DNA from: Palaemon carinicauda
Lineage: Eukaryota; Arthropoda; Malacostraca; Decapoda; Palaemonidae
Direction of reading: 5' to 3'
DNA: 64,000 nt
Assembly: GCF_036898095.1 (NCBI RefSeq)
Contig: NC_090725.1
Coordinates: 210,072,570-210,136,569, forward strand
Under the pieces are notes generated by a model. It did not search any database. It was not told the DNA's origin and saw only the letters and a program-made list of their open reading frames with translations. Numbering within the stretch: position 1 is the stretch's first letter; the number at the start of each line of letters is the position of its first letter. Positions 1-11,486 of this stretch are shown here, piece by piece. Made by a program: the position numbers and the translations under genes.

Positions 1-261
1 GCCTTCGTAAAGAAGTTACGACAAACGTCACTCTTCTCGAGGCGGCGCTCCATAAAGTGTGGGCTGAAATACCTGCAGAAATTCTTCATAATTTAGCAGA
101 TAGCGTTCCTCAACGACTTTTGGAGGTCAAGAAGATGAAAGGCTACCCTATAGACAAGTAGCAGGGATATTGGTGAGTGTTCAATTAAATTTTTATTGAT
201 TTATATTGTGTATTAGTGTTGATATGGGGGGGGACCAAAATGAATGCACGGCGGATGCTGA

Positions 262-264
<3 letters not shown>
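1..264 (+). mobile_element. Tc1/mariner DNA transposon, 3' part
   Basis: The window opens inside a Tc1/mariner element. A transposase C-terminus is followed by about 100 bp of 3' untranslated sequence. The element ends in GGCGGATGCTGACTG next to a TA dinucleotide; its reverse complement starts CAGTCAGC, as expected for a mariner-type terminal repeat with TA target duplication. The 5' end lies outside the window, so the paired inverted repeat cannot be checked. It abuts a TA tract that also received the next transposon. Confidence 0.7.
3..161 (+). CDS. Tc1/mariner transposase, C-terminal fragment
   Basis: A 52-codon open stretch runs from the window edge to a TAG stop. It reads LRKEVTTNVTLLEAALHKVW, then AEIPAEILHNLADSVPQRLL, and ends near MKGYPIDK. 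The W...IP.E...L..S.P.R pattern is characteristic of the C-terminus of Tc1-like DD34E transposases, which cut and paste the element at TA sites. The catalytic core is outside the window, so activity cannot be judged. No frameshift is visible in this piece. Confidence 0.75.
   Translation, partial: LRKEVTTNVTLLEAALHKVWAEIPAEILHNLADSVPQRLLEVKKMKGYPIDK

Positions 265-350
<86 letters not shown>
265..350. repeat. (TA)n(TG)n compound microsatellite
   Basis: About 56 bp of TA dinucleotides is followed by about 30 bp of TG. The tract separates the Tc1/mariner end from the Tigger start, and both element types target TA. Confidence 0.95.
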
Positions 351-352
<2 letters not shown>

Positions 353-636
353 CAGTGGAACCTCTACATACGATTGTCCTAACATACGAATTTTCCAACA
401 TACGAAGTAAAATTCGACCAAATTTCTGTCTCGACACCCGAAATAATGCTCCAACATCCGATTTAGATCTTGTTTACGCCGGTAGATGGCAGCATGTAAG
501 AGGGACGCCATTGAGCGTCGAGTGCTCTGTTCTCTGTTCTTGTGTGTATCGTGTGGTTGTCCTCTGTTTGGTCTGTTATTAACAGTGCTTATTTTCTTCC
601 TTTTCTCACATTTCCTTTTTGACTTTACATATAATC

Positions 637-1004
637 ATGGTGCCTAAGAAGCTAAGTTTCAGTACAGGTAGTGGTGAGAAAAGGAAGAAGGCAATTCTTT
701 CATTAGAAGTGAAGCAAGAAATTATAGAAAAACATGAGAGCAGTGTACATGTGAGTGATATGGCTAAACAATATGGCCGGAATAGGCCTATGATCTCGAC
801 AATCATCAAGCAGAAGGCAGCCATTAAAGCAGATAAACCATCGAAGGGGATCACCATTATTACAAGACATCGTAGCAAGCAGATAAACCATCGAAGGGGA
901 TCACCATTATTACAAGACATCGTAGCAATACCCTGGAAGAGATAGAACGCCTTTTGTTGATAGGGATGAAGGACAAAGAGATTGTTGGCAACGATCATTT
1001 GTGA
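637..1004 (+). pseudogene. Tigger/jerky-like transposase, N-terminal helix-turn-helix
   Basis: The frame starts MVPKKLSFSTGSGEKRKKAI and continues with a CENP-B/Psq-type helix-turn-helix (LEVKQEIIEKHESSVHVSDM, then AKQYGRNRPMISTIIKQ). This domain binds the transposon ends. A 50-bp tandem duplication then shifts the frame. Family-like sequence (NTLEEIERLLLI) resumes in another frame and stops at TGA after NDHL. The catalytic DDE domain is absent. Family assignment is firm; the fragment is not functional as a transposase. Confidence 0.82.
828..927 (+). repeat. 50-bp perfect tandem duplication
   Basis: Two identical 50-bp units (828-877 and 878-927) start at AGCAGATAAACCATCGAAGG. Since 50 is not a multiple of three, the duplication breaks the transposase frame. 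Identity of the units suggests a recent event. Confidence 0.92.
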
Positions 1005-1142
1005 GAAGGGCCAGCATGATGAACCGAAAGAAAGAAGAAAGTGAAGCAAAGAAAACCAAGATAGCATTAACAAGCTCTTTTAAAAAAGTCTTCACTCTTT
1101 TCCTGTTTCTCTCTAAACATAGCATTAAAATGTTCTTTAAAT

Positions 1143-1179
<37 letters not shown>

Positions 1180-1181
<2 letters not shown>

Positions 1182-1828
1182 TTCTTCTTCGCTGTTACAG
1201 TGTTAGAGACGTCTATTATTTTTTTTCCCGAGAGAAAGAGAGATTAAACAAAAATGTGTGTAGAGTACATATGATTTTTAATAGCGTCAACGAGTTGAAA
1301 AACAATTAAATGTAACTAAGAAAGTAATAACAGCTAATCTGAATTCCTTTATTAACTAAAACAAATATTGATACAAATACACTCGTGTGCGTATGCACAA
1401 ACACACACACACAGGTGCAAGAATTGCTACGCAGTAAGAGACAGACGGTCGGGGAGGAGGTAGAGATGGTGACTGCGATAACGTACCGTAACTCGTAACT
1501 GAAAGTGATGAAAATTAAAAATCAAAAGAAAAAAAATGTAAAAAATATGAAATATAAAAATAAAAAAAAAAAATAAGCTAAGTTACATTCAAGTTTCCGT
1601 AGTGTAAGTTACGGTACGTTATCGCAGTCACCATCTCTACCTCCTCGCCGATCGTGTCTCCTGCGTGCGTGTGTGTTTGTGCCTACGCACACGAGTGGAT
1701 TTGTATCAATATTTGTTTTAGTTAATAAAGGAATTCAGATTCGCTGATATTGTTTTTTTAGTTACATTTAATTGTCTTTCAACTCGTTGACGCTTTTAAA
1801 AATCATATGTACACAACACATTTTTGTT

Positions 1829-1873
<45 letters not shown>

Positions 1874-1931
1874 TCTCTTTCTCTCTCTCAGAAAAAATTA
1901 ATAGACGTCTCCAACACTAACAGTGAAGAAG

Positions 1932-1936
<5 letters not shown>
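1180..1936. repeat. Large inverted repeat inside the Tigger element
   Basis: The left arm (about 1180-1494) and right arm (about 1607-1936) are reverse complements with scattered mismatches, separated by an AT-rich spacer of about 110 bp. Shared blocks include GATAACGTACCGTAACT, ACACGAGT and AATTCAGAT with AATAAAGG. A shorter third copy, in the orientation of the right arm, occupies about 1997-2067. TC and AG runs flank the arms. As RNA or single strand it could form a hairpin with about 300-bp arms. Confidence 0.85.
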
Positions 1937-1986
<50 letters not shown>

Positions 1987-2348
1987 GTTAAAGAACATGT
2001 TAACACCATGTCTACCTTCTCGCCGATCGTCCGTCTCCTCCTGGCGTAGCAAATCCTACACCTGCGTTGGCCTGTCTCTAAGGTAAAGTGACAATAAAAC
2101 ACAGTTTTTATTTATTATTTCTTTATAATTATCTTTATTACATGCTTCTTTCATATTATGCAGTTATGTTATTGTTATGTGTAATTATATGTAGTAATTT
2201 ATTAAGGAGTTAATATAGGTTTTTGGGGTGTGGAACGAATTATACAAATTACAGTGTATTCTTATGGGAATATTTGCTCCAACATACGATTGTTTTAACA
2301 TACGAAGCAGTTTCTGGAACGAATTAAGATCGTATGTAGAGGTACCAC

Positions 2349-2352
<4 letters not shown>

Positions 2353-2398
<46 letters not shown>
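2353..2398. repeat. (TA)n microsatellite
   Basis: A TA run lies between the Tigger right end and the first recognisable sequence of DIRS copy A1. The matching spot of copy A2 has only a short TATATATATA, so the tract has probably expanded here. Confidence 0.9.
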
Positions 2399-2403
<5 letters not shown>

Positions 2404-4579
2404 ACATTCTTAATGTTTATGTATATATATGTGTATAGAAATGTGGTAAGTTTCCTTTTCAGTGTTTGTGCTGTGCGTGTGATACATGTACGACACAACA
2501 CTTGCGCAAGGCCAGGACACTTCAACTGTGCGGGGAACGACCTCTCCCTCTGTGGTCCATCGGTCTTCCCGTCGGCATATAACCGTTGACTCTGGCCGCC
2601 GCAGGGGAATCGTTATCGCCTGGACCCTCCTCATTCAACTATTGTCTTCGCCTTTTCCCTTTTCCTATGGGAAACATGGATTACTGAGCGAAGGGAATGT
2701 GGCCTCTCAGAGATTGAAAACGGTATATCTCTTCTCTAGGTCGTTCACCTTTCAACAACAGTGTACTATGGGAAGAGCACCTTTCCCGTTCGCGGGTTAG
2801 GTTGCGCCTCCAATTGTTTTTCTCAATTATTTTGAGTGAAATTATAATTGTAATTTAACTTTTCAGCTTTACTCCGTGGGGAACACTTCCCTTCGGAGGA
2901 TCAGTGGTTCTCACTATTAGTGAATATTTTTAGCTGATTTAAATAATTGTAATTCGGGTTTTTATTACAGTTTCTTCGCTCCCCCTTCTCCCCTGGATGT
3001 CGACTGGGGAAGGGAGGGTGCAATACTTATTTTTATGTTGTTCCCTCGGGGATCCTCTTCTGAGTTCCTCCCTAGGGAATTTTGGTTAAATAATTAATTT
3101 TATTTTTTTTCCCAGTTAACTATGCAGTTTTCTGCAGAGCTGTTCTGTTCATGCCTGGGGAATCTGCTGTCACTGCCGTCCCTCAGAGGACGTCGTTGTG
3201 GGCGTCATCCCTTCTCTTAGAAGTACGCCTGTGACAACATGAGCAGCACTTCAGATCATCTTAGAACGCTAACCAGGAGGTTCGCCTCCAGGGGTTGTAC
3301 AACTTTCCCTTCCGAGGGGAAGTTCCCTCCCCAGGTGTGAGGTTGTTTCTCCCTTCCGATGGAGAACTTCCCACATCTTAATAAATTCATCGTCTCCGAC
3401 TGCTGTTGCTGCCTTCGCCCAGACTACTCTCCCCCCCTTGCTGAGTCTCTCCTCCTTCAGGGGCGGAGCACAGTCTTAGGCAAGTCTTTTCAAAGGAAGT
3501 GTTCACCTCTCTCGTTTGCGAGAGAGGCCACTCATAGAGACTCCTCTTCGGAGGATCGCTACTGTTGAAGGTCACCTTGCTGAACCACCGGCCCTCATGG
3601 TCGTCATCATGAGCGTCATCCCTTCTCTCAGAAGTGCGTCCATGGCAACACCTGATCAGCACTTCATCTTCGAGGAAGGTTGTTTCCCCCACCGAGGGAG
3701 AACTGCTTGCATCTTAATCACTTCACAGACTGCGGTTGCTGTCTTTGCCTAGACTACTATCCCCCCCTTGCTGAGTGTCTCTTCCTTCAGGGGCGGAGCA
3801 CAGTCTTAGGCAAGTCTCTTCTACGAAGTATTCACCTCTCTCGTTCGTGAGAGAGGCCACTCATAGAGACTCCTCTTAGGAGGATTACTCTAAGGTCAGC
3901 TTGCTGGTCCACCGGCCCTCATGGGCGTCATCAGTTCCTGATCATCCTACCAGCAGACCTACCAGCACAACCTTGCCCTGCAGCTTAGTCCGTGGACTTC
4001 GGTCCTGGACTCTAGTGTGGATCTTTCACGGTCGCCATCAATGGATGTTTGCCCTTCCAAAGGGCTCATCCCAGTTTCTGGTCGTCCCCCCAGCTGACCT
4101 CACGCTACGGTTAGTCCTTGGACTTCGGTCCTGGACTCTTCTGTGGATCGTTCCTCCATCTGCACGCCAGCTCTCTCCTCCAAGCATTATCATGCGCACC
4201 ACCTGCGGGCGCGCGCCAACAGTATTCCGCGCACGCTCGCGCCAATAGTCATCCGCGCACGCGCACGCCAATGCACCCGCCCTTGCACAACCAGTCACGC
4301 TTCGGCGCATTCTAGGGAGACTGCACAAAACTACACAGTGCCTTACTGCGTGCCAGCGCTCACCTGCGCTCACCTGCGCTCTCATATCCAGCACCCTCCT
4401 GCTCACTTGCGCTCGCCAATGCACCAACTCTTCACAAAGAGCCAGCGCTTGCCTGTTCACCAGCGCTCTTCTGCGCTTTCCTGCGCCCTCCTGCGCATTT
4501 GCAGTCTCAGATTCAATGTGCCAGCTCTTGCCGAAGAGCCAGTGCTCACAGATCCAATGCTCCAGCTCTTGCCAAAGAG

Positions 4580-4706
4580 CCAGTGCTTACCTGCACACCA
4601 GCGCTTACCTGCGCACCAGCGCTTATCTGCGCACCAGTGCTTACCTGCGCACCAGCGCTTACCTGCACACCAGCGCTTACCTACGCACCAGTGCTTACCT
4701 GCTCTT
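4580..4706 (+). repeat. 18-bp tandem repeat in gag-like region of A1
   Basis: About seven units of GCTTACCTGCGCACCAGC lie in tandem and encode the six-residue period LPAHQR in one frame. Position and unit length match the 18-bp array of copy A2, although the unit sequence differs. Confidence 0.85.
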
Positions 4707-5749
4707 CTGCGCATTCACCGGAAACTGCGCTTCAGCAGAAACAACACCAGCATCATCCTGTGTGCCATCGCTCCAGTACTCTCCAGCACACTCGCGCAAT
4801 AGGCAGAAAAAAAAAATAAAACTTTTTGGACAGGTCACCATTACCCCATTCCTCTCCCCGCAAACGCATAACATAGCCGCCGGAAAAGAGGAAAGAGGCT
4901 TCACAGAAGGATTCAAGATCCCGAAGATTCCATCTTCCAAGGAGAATCAAAATGGTGAATCCTTGGTCACTGTCTATTTTGAAGTTTCTTTTTCCTTGAC
5001 AGACCACCGTCAGCAAACAAGAAAGCATCAACAGACTGATCTCTAGATCACTGTTTGCTGATGGCTAGTTTACGGTTTACTGATCGCTAGGTCGCCAATC
5101 ACCAGATCACCAATAGCTAGTTCAACGCTGATCTTTGACCTCTAGTCCCTCCAATGACTAACGATCTCCGATTGCTAGCGTTTCAATCACCGATTGCTAG
5201 TAAATAACCAGTCATCAGCTTGCTGATCACTAGATCACCGATGGGCAGCTCATCTTTCTTCGATCATTGAGCTCAGCTCGCTGATCTCTGACCAGCCCAT
5301 CTTCAGCTTGCTGATCTCTGACCAACCAGGAGGGACCATAGTCAGCTTGCTGGTCTCTAGCTCACCATCGGCTCACAGACCGATGATTCACCGATCATCG
5401 GCAAATCGCCAGCTGTTTGTGACTCGGCCTTACTAGTCAACCTCTGCCTGTAGTTCCCTAGATCAGAAGGTATACAACATACTTCTCGCTACTGGCCATT
5501 CTTCATCACATTAAAGTGATCGGCAAACGTTCGACAACCCTCATCAACGGCTTGACAACAGGGAACTACTTGCGAGCACTCTCCAACTGCACAGTAACCA
5601 CGATACCCAACCGTTAACCATTGATTAACATTCGCCAGATTGATTCCATTCGAAGGAATAGCATCAATCCCATCAGGGCGCATGGTAAGGCTAAGCGTTG
5701 CCTTCCTTCTGTTAGTTAAAGGAATTCTCTCTCAGGGAAGAATTCTTAC

Positions 5750-8150
5750 ACTGGGTATTGCATCTCATCCTTTACAACACGAGTCAAGACTCAACCGTCA
5801 ACAATCTTCCATGCAAAAGGATCAGCAAGGAGCTGTCCCTTTGGGTCGATGTCCACACCATGTTGGAGTTCGAACAAGTGCTAAGACCTCAGGTCTTCAT
5901 TTGCACACAGGACCTAAAGGACACATACTTCCAGGCCCAAACCATTCATCTAGGAAGGTTGGAAGATTCAGTCTAGACAAACAAAAAACACCATTTCAGG
6001 GCACCGTGCTTCGGTCTTTCCACTACACCCATCCTGGTCTCAAAGGATCGGCTTCTGTCTCCTCGGTTTTGGGATGACTGACTGACCTTAGCAGACTCAG
6101 TGGCAACCTTGCATTAGCACCGGAACTTCTGAAGTCTTTTTACCAAGATCCAGTGATCAGTGTAAACCTGCGGAAGTCTTCCCTACTTCCCTCCCAGAAG
6201 ACTGGTGTATCTGGGAATGATTCTAGACACCAAGCTTAACAAAACCTTCTAAAAAACGAATACAACTCCCATCCCAGAGTTACTTGAGTCTGACTGGAAT
6301 CAGGCCGTCGATCCCCCAGACATTCTGACCCCCATGGGACCAGAAGTTTGGACGAACCTCAAGGGATGGGTGTCAGTCGAGAATCTACAGAGCGGTATAA
6401 CCTTCTCATCCTTCCCTACCCCTTGCACTTGATGTTGTGCTTAGAGCACATCAAAAGAAGAGAAGAGGGACCATAGTGCTGCACCACACAACCTCAGCCC
6501 TCTGGACAGAGTCCGAAAGTACCTTCACTTAAATCTCTTAAGAGATGAAGGCCAACTGTCCGGTCCTTCAGCAGCCTCATCGGTTCCTAACAGACCACTC
6601 AGTGATGTGATGGATGACACCACCACACACCACATAGAGGCTCACATCGGCAAGCAAGAAGGAACTTGCTCGTAGCCTCTTCCCATGTATCAGTATAAAC
6701 ACTAAGATGGGCCAAAGTCCGTTCGGTACCACTATCAGCCCGCTTCATACCAGTCCAGAAGAACATGCTCGCCGACAATCTGTGCACAGCATTTCAGATA
6801 AGGTATACCGAATGGTCTTTGCATCACCTTGTAGCCGATAAAGTCCCAACTTTACGGGGTCCTCCAATTAGGGATCTGTTCGCAACGCTCCTGAACCTCA
6901 GGCTGCCGTTGCTCCCTAGCCCTAGACCCCAAGGCTCTCTGGCAACAACAGTGGTTACAACAATGAAGTTTACGTCTCGTACCCTGTTTTGTCTGGAGAA
7001 GGGCACTCAAGAAGGCTAGAACATCGGTCAGCCTCTCAAAGACTCCTAGCTCCTCTATGGCATTACGCAGAACGGTTTCCAAACCTTTTGCAGTCCTGAT
7101 AGTCTCCAAGAGAACCCTCTCCACATCACAGACAACCCACTTCGACACCTACCACAAGCTATAGCTTTGCTATGATTGTACGCCTGGAGACTACCCAGTA
7201 CTTCTTTTGCGAAAAGGTTGTCTAGATATCTGAGGAATTCCTCAGCATCAGTCTACCAGGCAGTATAACGTCTTGTGTGGTTGGTGTCATGTGAAAGTGT
7301 CTCTTTCCACTCAATACCTCTATTTCAGCAATTGCGGAATCCTCGAGTATATACAAGAGGAAAAGACCCCCTATTCAGTTTCGACAGGTAAAGATGATCA
7401 CTCAACCTTGATCCTTCACCTTCAAACTGAAAGGAAGGGACATCCTCTCATCGATAGACCTTTCCTAACTCATACGGACTTACAACTTGCCTTCCTACAG
7501 TCGAAATTGAGACCTTCCTCTCGGAACATGGTTCAAATTCTCAGATCTCTAAAGAGACCTTATGTTCCACTTCACCAGGCAACAAATTTTCACCTGATTT
7601 AAGAAGACAATGTTCCTACACACTCGGACAGCAACCATACGAGTCAAGGAACTTTATGGTCTCTCTTTCGACATCGCCCATTAGTGAGAAGGGCGAAAGA
7701 CTATGTTCAGTTTCGTCTCTGAGTATATCGCCAGACATAGTCTCCAGAGGTGACGGATCCTACACAAGTCTCCACTCGGTAACGGACGATCCAGATCATC
7801 CGTTACTGTACCCAGGGTAAGATATGAGACTTTACCTAAAGAAAACGGCAACAGCCCACCTGGGTCCCTTCTCTTGTCATCAGCACTGGGAGAGGCTAGA
7901 GGAGGATCACCGAAACATCATCTCGACATGACGACTCACAGTGTCAGGGGCATAGCTATGCCCCTGGTCCTTCTTAGCAGATTACTCTGTGACGCAGGTT
8001 TTACAAGAAATGATATGAATGCTCCAGGTGACTTTCACAACCTTTCACCTGCAAGACGTGATCCACAGGAACTCGATACAATCTCTATCGGTCCGGTGGT
8101 GGCTGCACAACAGCTGGTTGTATACCTGAAGCTCCTTATTGGACAATTAA
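5750..8150 (+). pseudogene. DIRS RT-RNase H-YR remnant of copy A1
   Basis: Fragments in several frames resemble DIRS polyproteins. An RT piece near 5850-5960 contains CTQDLKDTYFQAQTIH (compare the DLKDAYFHVPIH motif of intact copies). RNase H and methyltransferase-like remnants occupy about 6480-7190. A YR remnant near 7500-8130 includes the box-II-like THSVRGIAM (HxxR) and the terminal SIGPVVAAQQLV also seen in A2. No frame is open over more than about 150 codons. Homology rests on alignment by eye to copies A2 and B1. Confidence 0.7.
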
Positions 8151-8605
8151 CAGAAGGTTGAGGGCTTACCCGGTTTTAGTCTGCGTGAATGACAAGATTT
8201 GACTGGCTCTTATTCTTTTCTTCATCCTACCCTCTCGTGGGGAAAGCAGCATCCTGGGTTCTCTGCATAAGCTGACCTCAAACCACTGGAGGTAAACCAT
8301 GCTCCCTTGTGTATCTAGTATTAAGCTAATACTGTTGCGTCCCCATACCCTGACGAGGTGGTATTGGGAAAGTCTTGGTTATATCAGGTTTTTCCTACAT
8401 ACACTTGAAAGAACTTTACCTAGACAGTCACACTTCTGCATGTCTTAACACACAGCTTGCGTAAGCCCCGGACCTAGCGTAGCAAGGTTTTAGCGAGGGC
8501 AGAGACTCCTTATTTTTGAGTACTAACATAATCAGATAAGGAGCCCCCAGGCAAAGCCAAAAGCCAGATTGGCAAGGACGTCCACCCTTCCTAATGGGTG
8601 AGTCA

Positions 8606-8957
8606 CCCCTAATAAATAGCGTGGTTTGTATTCTAGTTACGGAACAAATGACAAATTTGTAGATAATTTGTATTTTTCCTAACTATACAAACCATAGCTA
8701 TTTATACAAACTTACCCGCCAACCCTATCCCCCTTGAAGTCCTACCTCCAATCAAAGTGACTAAATCACAGGTGTGTAAAGGGGAGTGGTAGCAAGCTGC
8801 CCCCCCCCTTACCCCCGCTAACTAGCGGTGTGGGTAGTTAATCCTCACTAAATTTTAATGGCTCGCCATTTCAGCTCCGCCGAAAGTATAACCCCTAATA
8901 AATAGCAAAGGTTTGTATAGTTCGGAAAAATACAAAATTATCTACGAATTTGTCATG
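8606..8957. repeat. ICR and right ITR of copy A1
   Basis: The ICR (about 8606-8706) carries, head to tail, the reverse complements of both outer ends of the family, joined at GGAACAAATGACAAATTTG. The right ITR (about 8749-8957) ends in GAATTTGTCAT and matches the A2 right ITR at 33927-34141. The inner junction copies the ends of a circularised element, which is the diagnostic arrangement of DIRS elements. Confidence 0.82.
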
Positions 8958-9555
8958 TTTTTCCATTTTTCTTATTAAATCTGTTTCTAATAAGCCTCTT
9001 TCAATATACAGTATTTTTTCCCACGTTGTGTCCTTTCACCAACCTAGAGTTAATTTACATTTTTTTCCCTGTTCTGAAAGTGTAGTTAAGCTTGAAGAGA
9101 TCTTACCTAAAGAAGATAGAGCTAATTATTATAGATTGCTGATTTTCCCCAGAATTAAATCAATGGTTTGACTACTGTACCTGTTTATTCAGCAAGCTCA
9201 AGGCAAGAAAAAATAATAGGGGAATTTGAGGTTCTAGCTGGGTTCCCTTGCCCGGTATAAAAAATCGAGGGGTGGTGCCCAGTGCCCAGTTCTCTTGACT
9301 GTTTATCTTTTGCCCAGATTTCTGGGTATTCCACCATTTTATCTCTTTGTGTAGTCAACATTGGAGTGTAGTCGGCATTCGGACATTAGGCCGTCTGCAA
9401 GCTACATTTGGCCACAGTCCGCAAACTCCTCCGTTTGGATGTTAATGTCGCCCTCTCCCCTACGTCTTCTTGGAGGGATTTGGCTTGCAGCCTTCACAGA
9501 GCTTGACTTTGGTCTTGTTCTTTCTCTCTGACAACGCCAGTCACTTTATGTGGGC
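8958..9555. other. Intronic spacer, no gene seen
   Basis: This AT-rich, then mixed sequence lies between two DIRS fragments. I find no splice-bounded exon or known element in it. The second half (from about 9200) may belong to the leader of the fragment that follows. Confidence 0.5.
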
Positions 9556-9559
9556 GGCC

Positions 9560-10140
9560 TGCAGATCCTCCGCAGGGGGTACACCTTTCCCGTTCGCGGG
9601 TTAGGTTGCGCTTCCGAATAGTTTTCATTATTTGAAAAAACAATTGTTTGTAGTTCAACTTTCCAGCTTTGACTCCGCTTTCCTTCTAGGGACGATGGTC
9701 CTTAGGTCCTTCTTGCTGGCGGAGGGTGCGCATGACCTTAGCTTGTCCTCTCCCCCTCAGGGAAACCCCGCCGGAGAGTTGAGTGGTTCTCGCGACTAGT
9801 TTGTTTTATCAGCTGAATTAATTGATTGTAATTCTTGTTTTATTATAGTTTTACGTTGCCACTCGCCTTCTCTTGTTGATTCGGGTGAGGAAGGGAGTGC
9901 GCAGTCCTTAATTTGTATCTATTCTCTCTGGGGACATCTTTCCCGTCCGCGGATTAGATACTCCTCCCGAGGGAGTTTATTCTTGCATAATTTTTTTATT
10001 TTTCTTCAGTTAGTGATGCCATACTTCTTCATTCAGATAAGATAGCAGACCTTAAAAGAGCAGTGCTGTTCATTCCTGTGGAATCTGCTGTCACTGCGCC
10101 GTCTCTTTCCTGTTCTCTTGCGCCTGTGGCAGGTCCAGGT
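9560..10140 (+). mobile_element. Solo fragment of an A-type DIRS leader
   Basis: The sequence parallels 2760-3180 of copy A1: CACCTTTCCCGTTCGCGGGT, then an AACTTTCCAG block, a TTTATTATAG block, and GGAATCTGCTGTCACTGC. The lineage differs from A1 and A2 by substitutions and indels. No coding part of the element follows, so this is a truncated or recombined relic. Confidence 0.6.
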
Positions 10141-10408
10141 CAGCATGCTAATCCCAAGGAACTAGGGGTTATGAAATTTCGTGTCAGATTTCGGGTTTTG
10201 CGTTGTACAAAAATCGCGAATGCCAAACTTGCGTATAATGAGAGTCGAGTGTATTCAATTTGTAAGTGTTTCCTCTCACCCTTACCTGCAGGATTTAGTT
10301 GTTTGCTTAGTTGTAAATATTTGTCCGTGATAGTGTATGAGCCTATTCAGTTATTGCTCTGGTACTGGTTAGTCCTAGGAGACCAAACAGCGCATTAACC
10401 CCATAGGA

Positions 10409-10441
10409 GGATTTTGATGAAGGAAAAGCATATTTTTTGGG
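10409..10441. other. Relic of a C-type DIRS terminal motif
   Basis: GGATTTTGATGAAGGAAAAG followed by CATATTTTTTGGG closely matches the outer-end motif of copies C1 (42204-42236) and C2 (49397-49430). No other part of a C element is recognisable nearby. Confidence 0.45.
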
Positions 10442-10846
10442 AGATGTATGGCCTTCAAACATGCTCCTTCCTCCCTATACCTGTTTAGGGGAGGGGACAT
10501 TTGATATGAGAAACCATTTAGCCTTTTGCCCAACATTCCTGTTCTTTAGAACACAACTTTACAGCAGCCTACTCAATGAGCAGGACGTAATGGCCTGTGG
10601 GTTGAAAATCCCAGATGGTGCTTCCAGTTTAGCAGTGGCAACTAATTGAATTAGCAGTGTATTTTTTTGTAATATAAAAAGGTTCAATAATGTATTGTTG
10701 AATCATCAGTTGAGGAGGTTCTACTGTACTTATGTTTTTGTAATTAGGAAAATACTAGTTGATTTTAAGATGTTATATTTTGTGGTTATATGCAACTTGT
10801 ATTATGTTTTTGGTTTATAGATTCTTTATTTCTTTTACTCCTACAG

Positions 10847-10975
10847 TTCTGGCTATGTCAGTGCACGGAAGCTAGTAAAAGCACATCAAAAGGCTGCAAT
10901 TGAAAATGGATTAAATTTGATTCCAGAAGTAGTGTCTACTATAAAACCAGCCTCCTCAAATTCAGACTCTTACAG
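10847..10975 (+). CDS. FAD-dependent oxidoreductase (DAO fold), internal exon
   Basis: The exon is bounded by a pyrimidine-rich acceptor (TTTTACTCCTACAG) and a donor (CAG|GTACAG). It translates without stops as SGYVSARKLVKAHQKAAIEN, then GLNLIPEVVSTIKPASS. It starts with the third base of a codon and ends after two bases of an Arg codon, and the next exon completes that codon. GYVSARKLV...A...G resembles the DAO-family segment preceding the second FAD-binding strand. These enzymes oxidise amines or amino acids with FAD. The N-terminal Rossmann GxGxxG exon is not visible here. Substrate and exact subfamily cannot be told. Confidence 0.75.
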
Positions 10976-11486
10976 GTACAGTAACACGTGTCAGTGTTTT
11001 ATGCAACTTTTAAGTATTGAAATTTATTGAGGATTTAATTTTTAGAATTACATGTGTAAAAGTTTTAGATAGGTTTAGATAACACTTTTCTGACTTTGAA
11101 TTGTGCTTTAGAATATCTTTCTCAGTGTTGTAGATATAGATTATAATTAAACTTTTTAAAGTTTTAACTATTGTTTATTATTTTGATAGCTAAGCAATAT
11201 AATTATTTTGGTTAAGATTATATTGAAATTCTGTAATATTTGAATGCCCCTTTTCCTTTTTTTGTCTTTCTTAGATTTCCCTGGATATCAAGTAATATAT
11301 TTGCACTCAAATTGATGAATTGATATCTGGCATTATGGTCTTTAGATTGTTTTATAATCTACAGGAGGTTTTTGTATCAAACAATCCATTTCATCACTTA
11401 GTCTATTGTGTTGGCTCATAGAGTGTGAGCTACAGAGAATAGTGTTCAGATATACCAAATAGAAAAAATAATGCACAGTATATTAA

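Larger units (their letters stand above)
353..2350 (+). mobile_element. Tigger/pogo-like DNA transposon, non-autonomous
   Basis: The left end CAGTGGAACCTCTACATACG and the right end (reverse complement CAGTGGTACCTCTACATACG) form an inverted repeat of about 20 bp with one mismatch. A TA duplication flanks both sides (351-352 and 2351-2352). Subterminal copies of 'aacatacga' occur at both ends. The interior holds only the N-terminal part of a CENP-B-like transposase, then TC/AG microsatellites and a large inverted duplication. At 1998 bp it lacks a DDE domain, so it must be non-autonomous. Confidence 0.88.
2400..8957 (+). mobile_element. DIRS-type retrotransposon copy A1, decayed, 5'-truncated
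   Basis: The first about 700 bp aligns by eye with the leader of copy A2 (15370-16095), including the phrases TTTTCAGTGTTTGTGCTGTG and CTTTCCCGTTCGCGGGTTAGG. Decayed gag, RT and YR follow, then an ICR and a right ITR as in A2. The left ITR present in A2 is missing: the copy starts in a TA tract. Many stops and frameshifts interrupt every frame. It is more decayed than A2 and is probably the oldest DIRS insertion here. Confidence 0.78.

Noticed and set aside
216..437. TA/TG repeat frames encoding Ile-Tyr and Cys-Val runs
   Set aside because: Pure microsatellite translation.
4038..4714. Minus-strand frames across the A1 repeat region
   Set aside because: Antisense of decayed gag-like repeats, no independent support.
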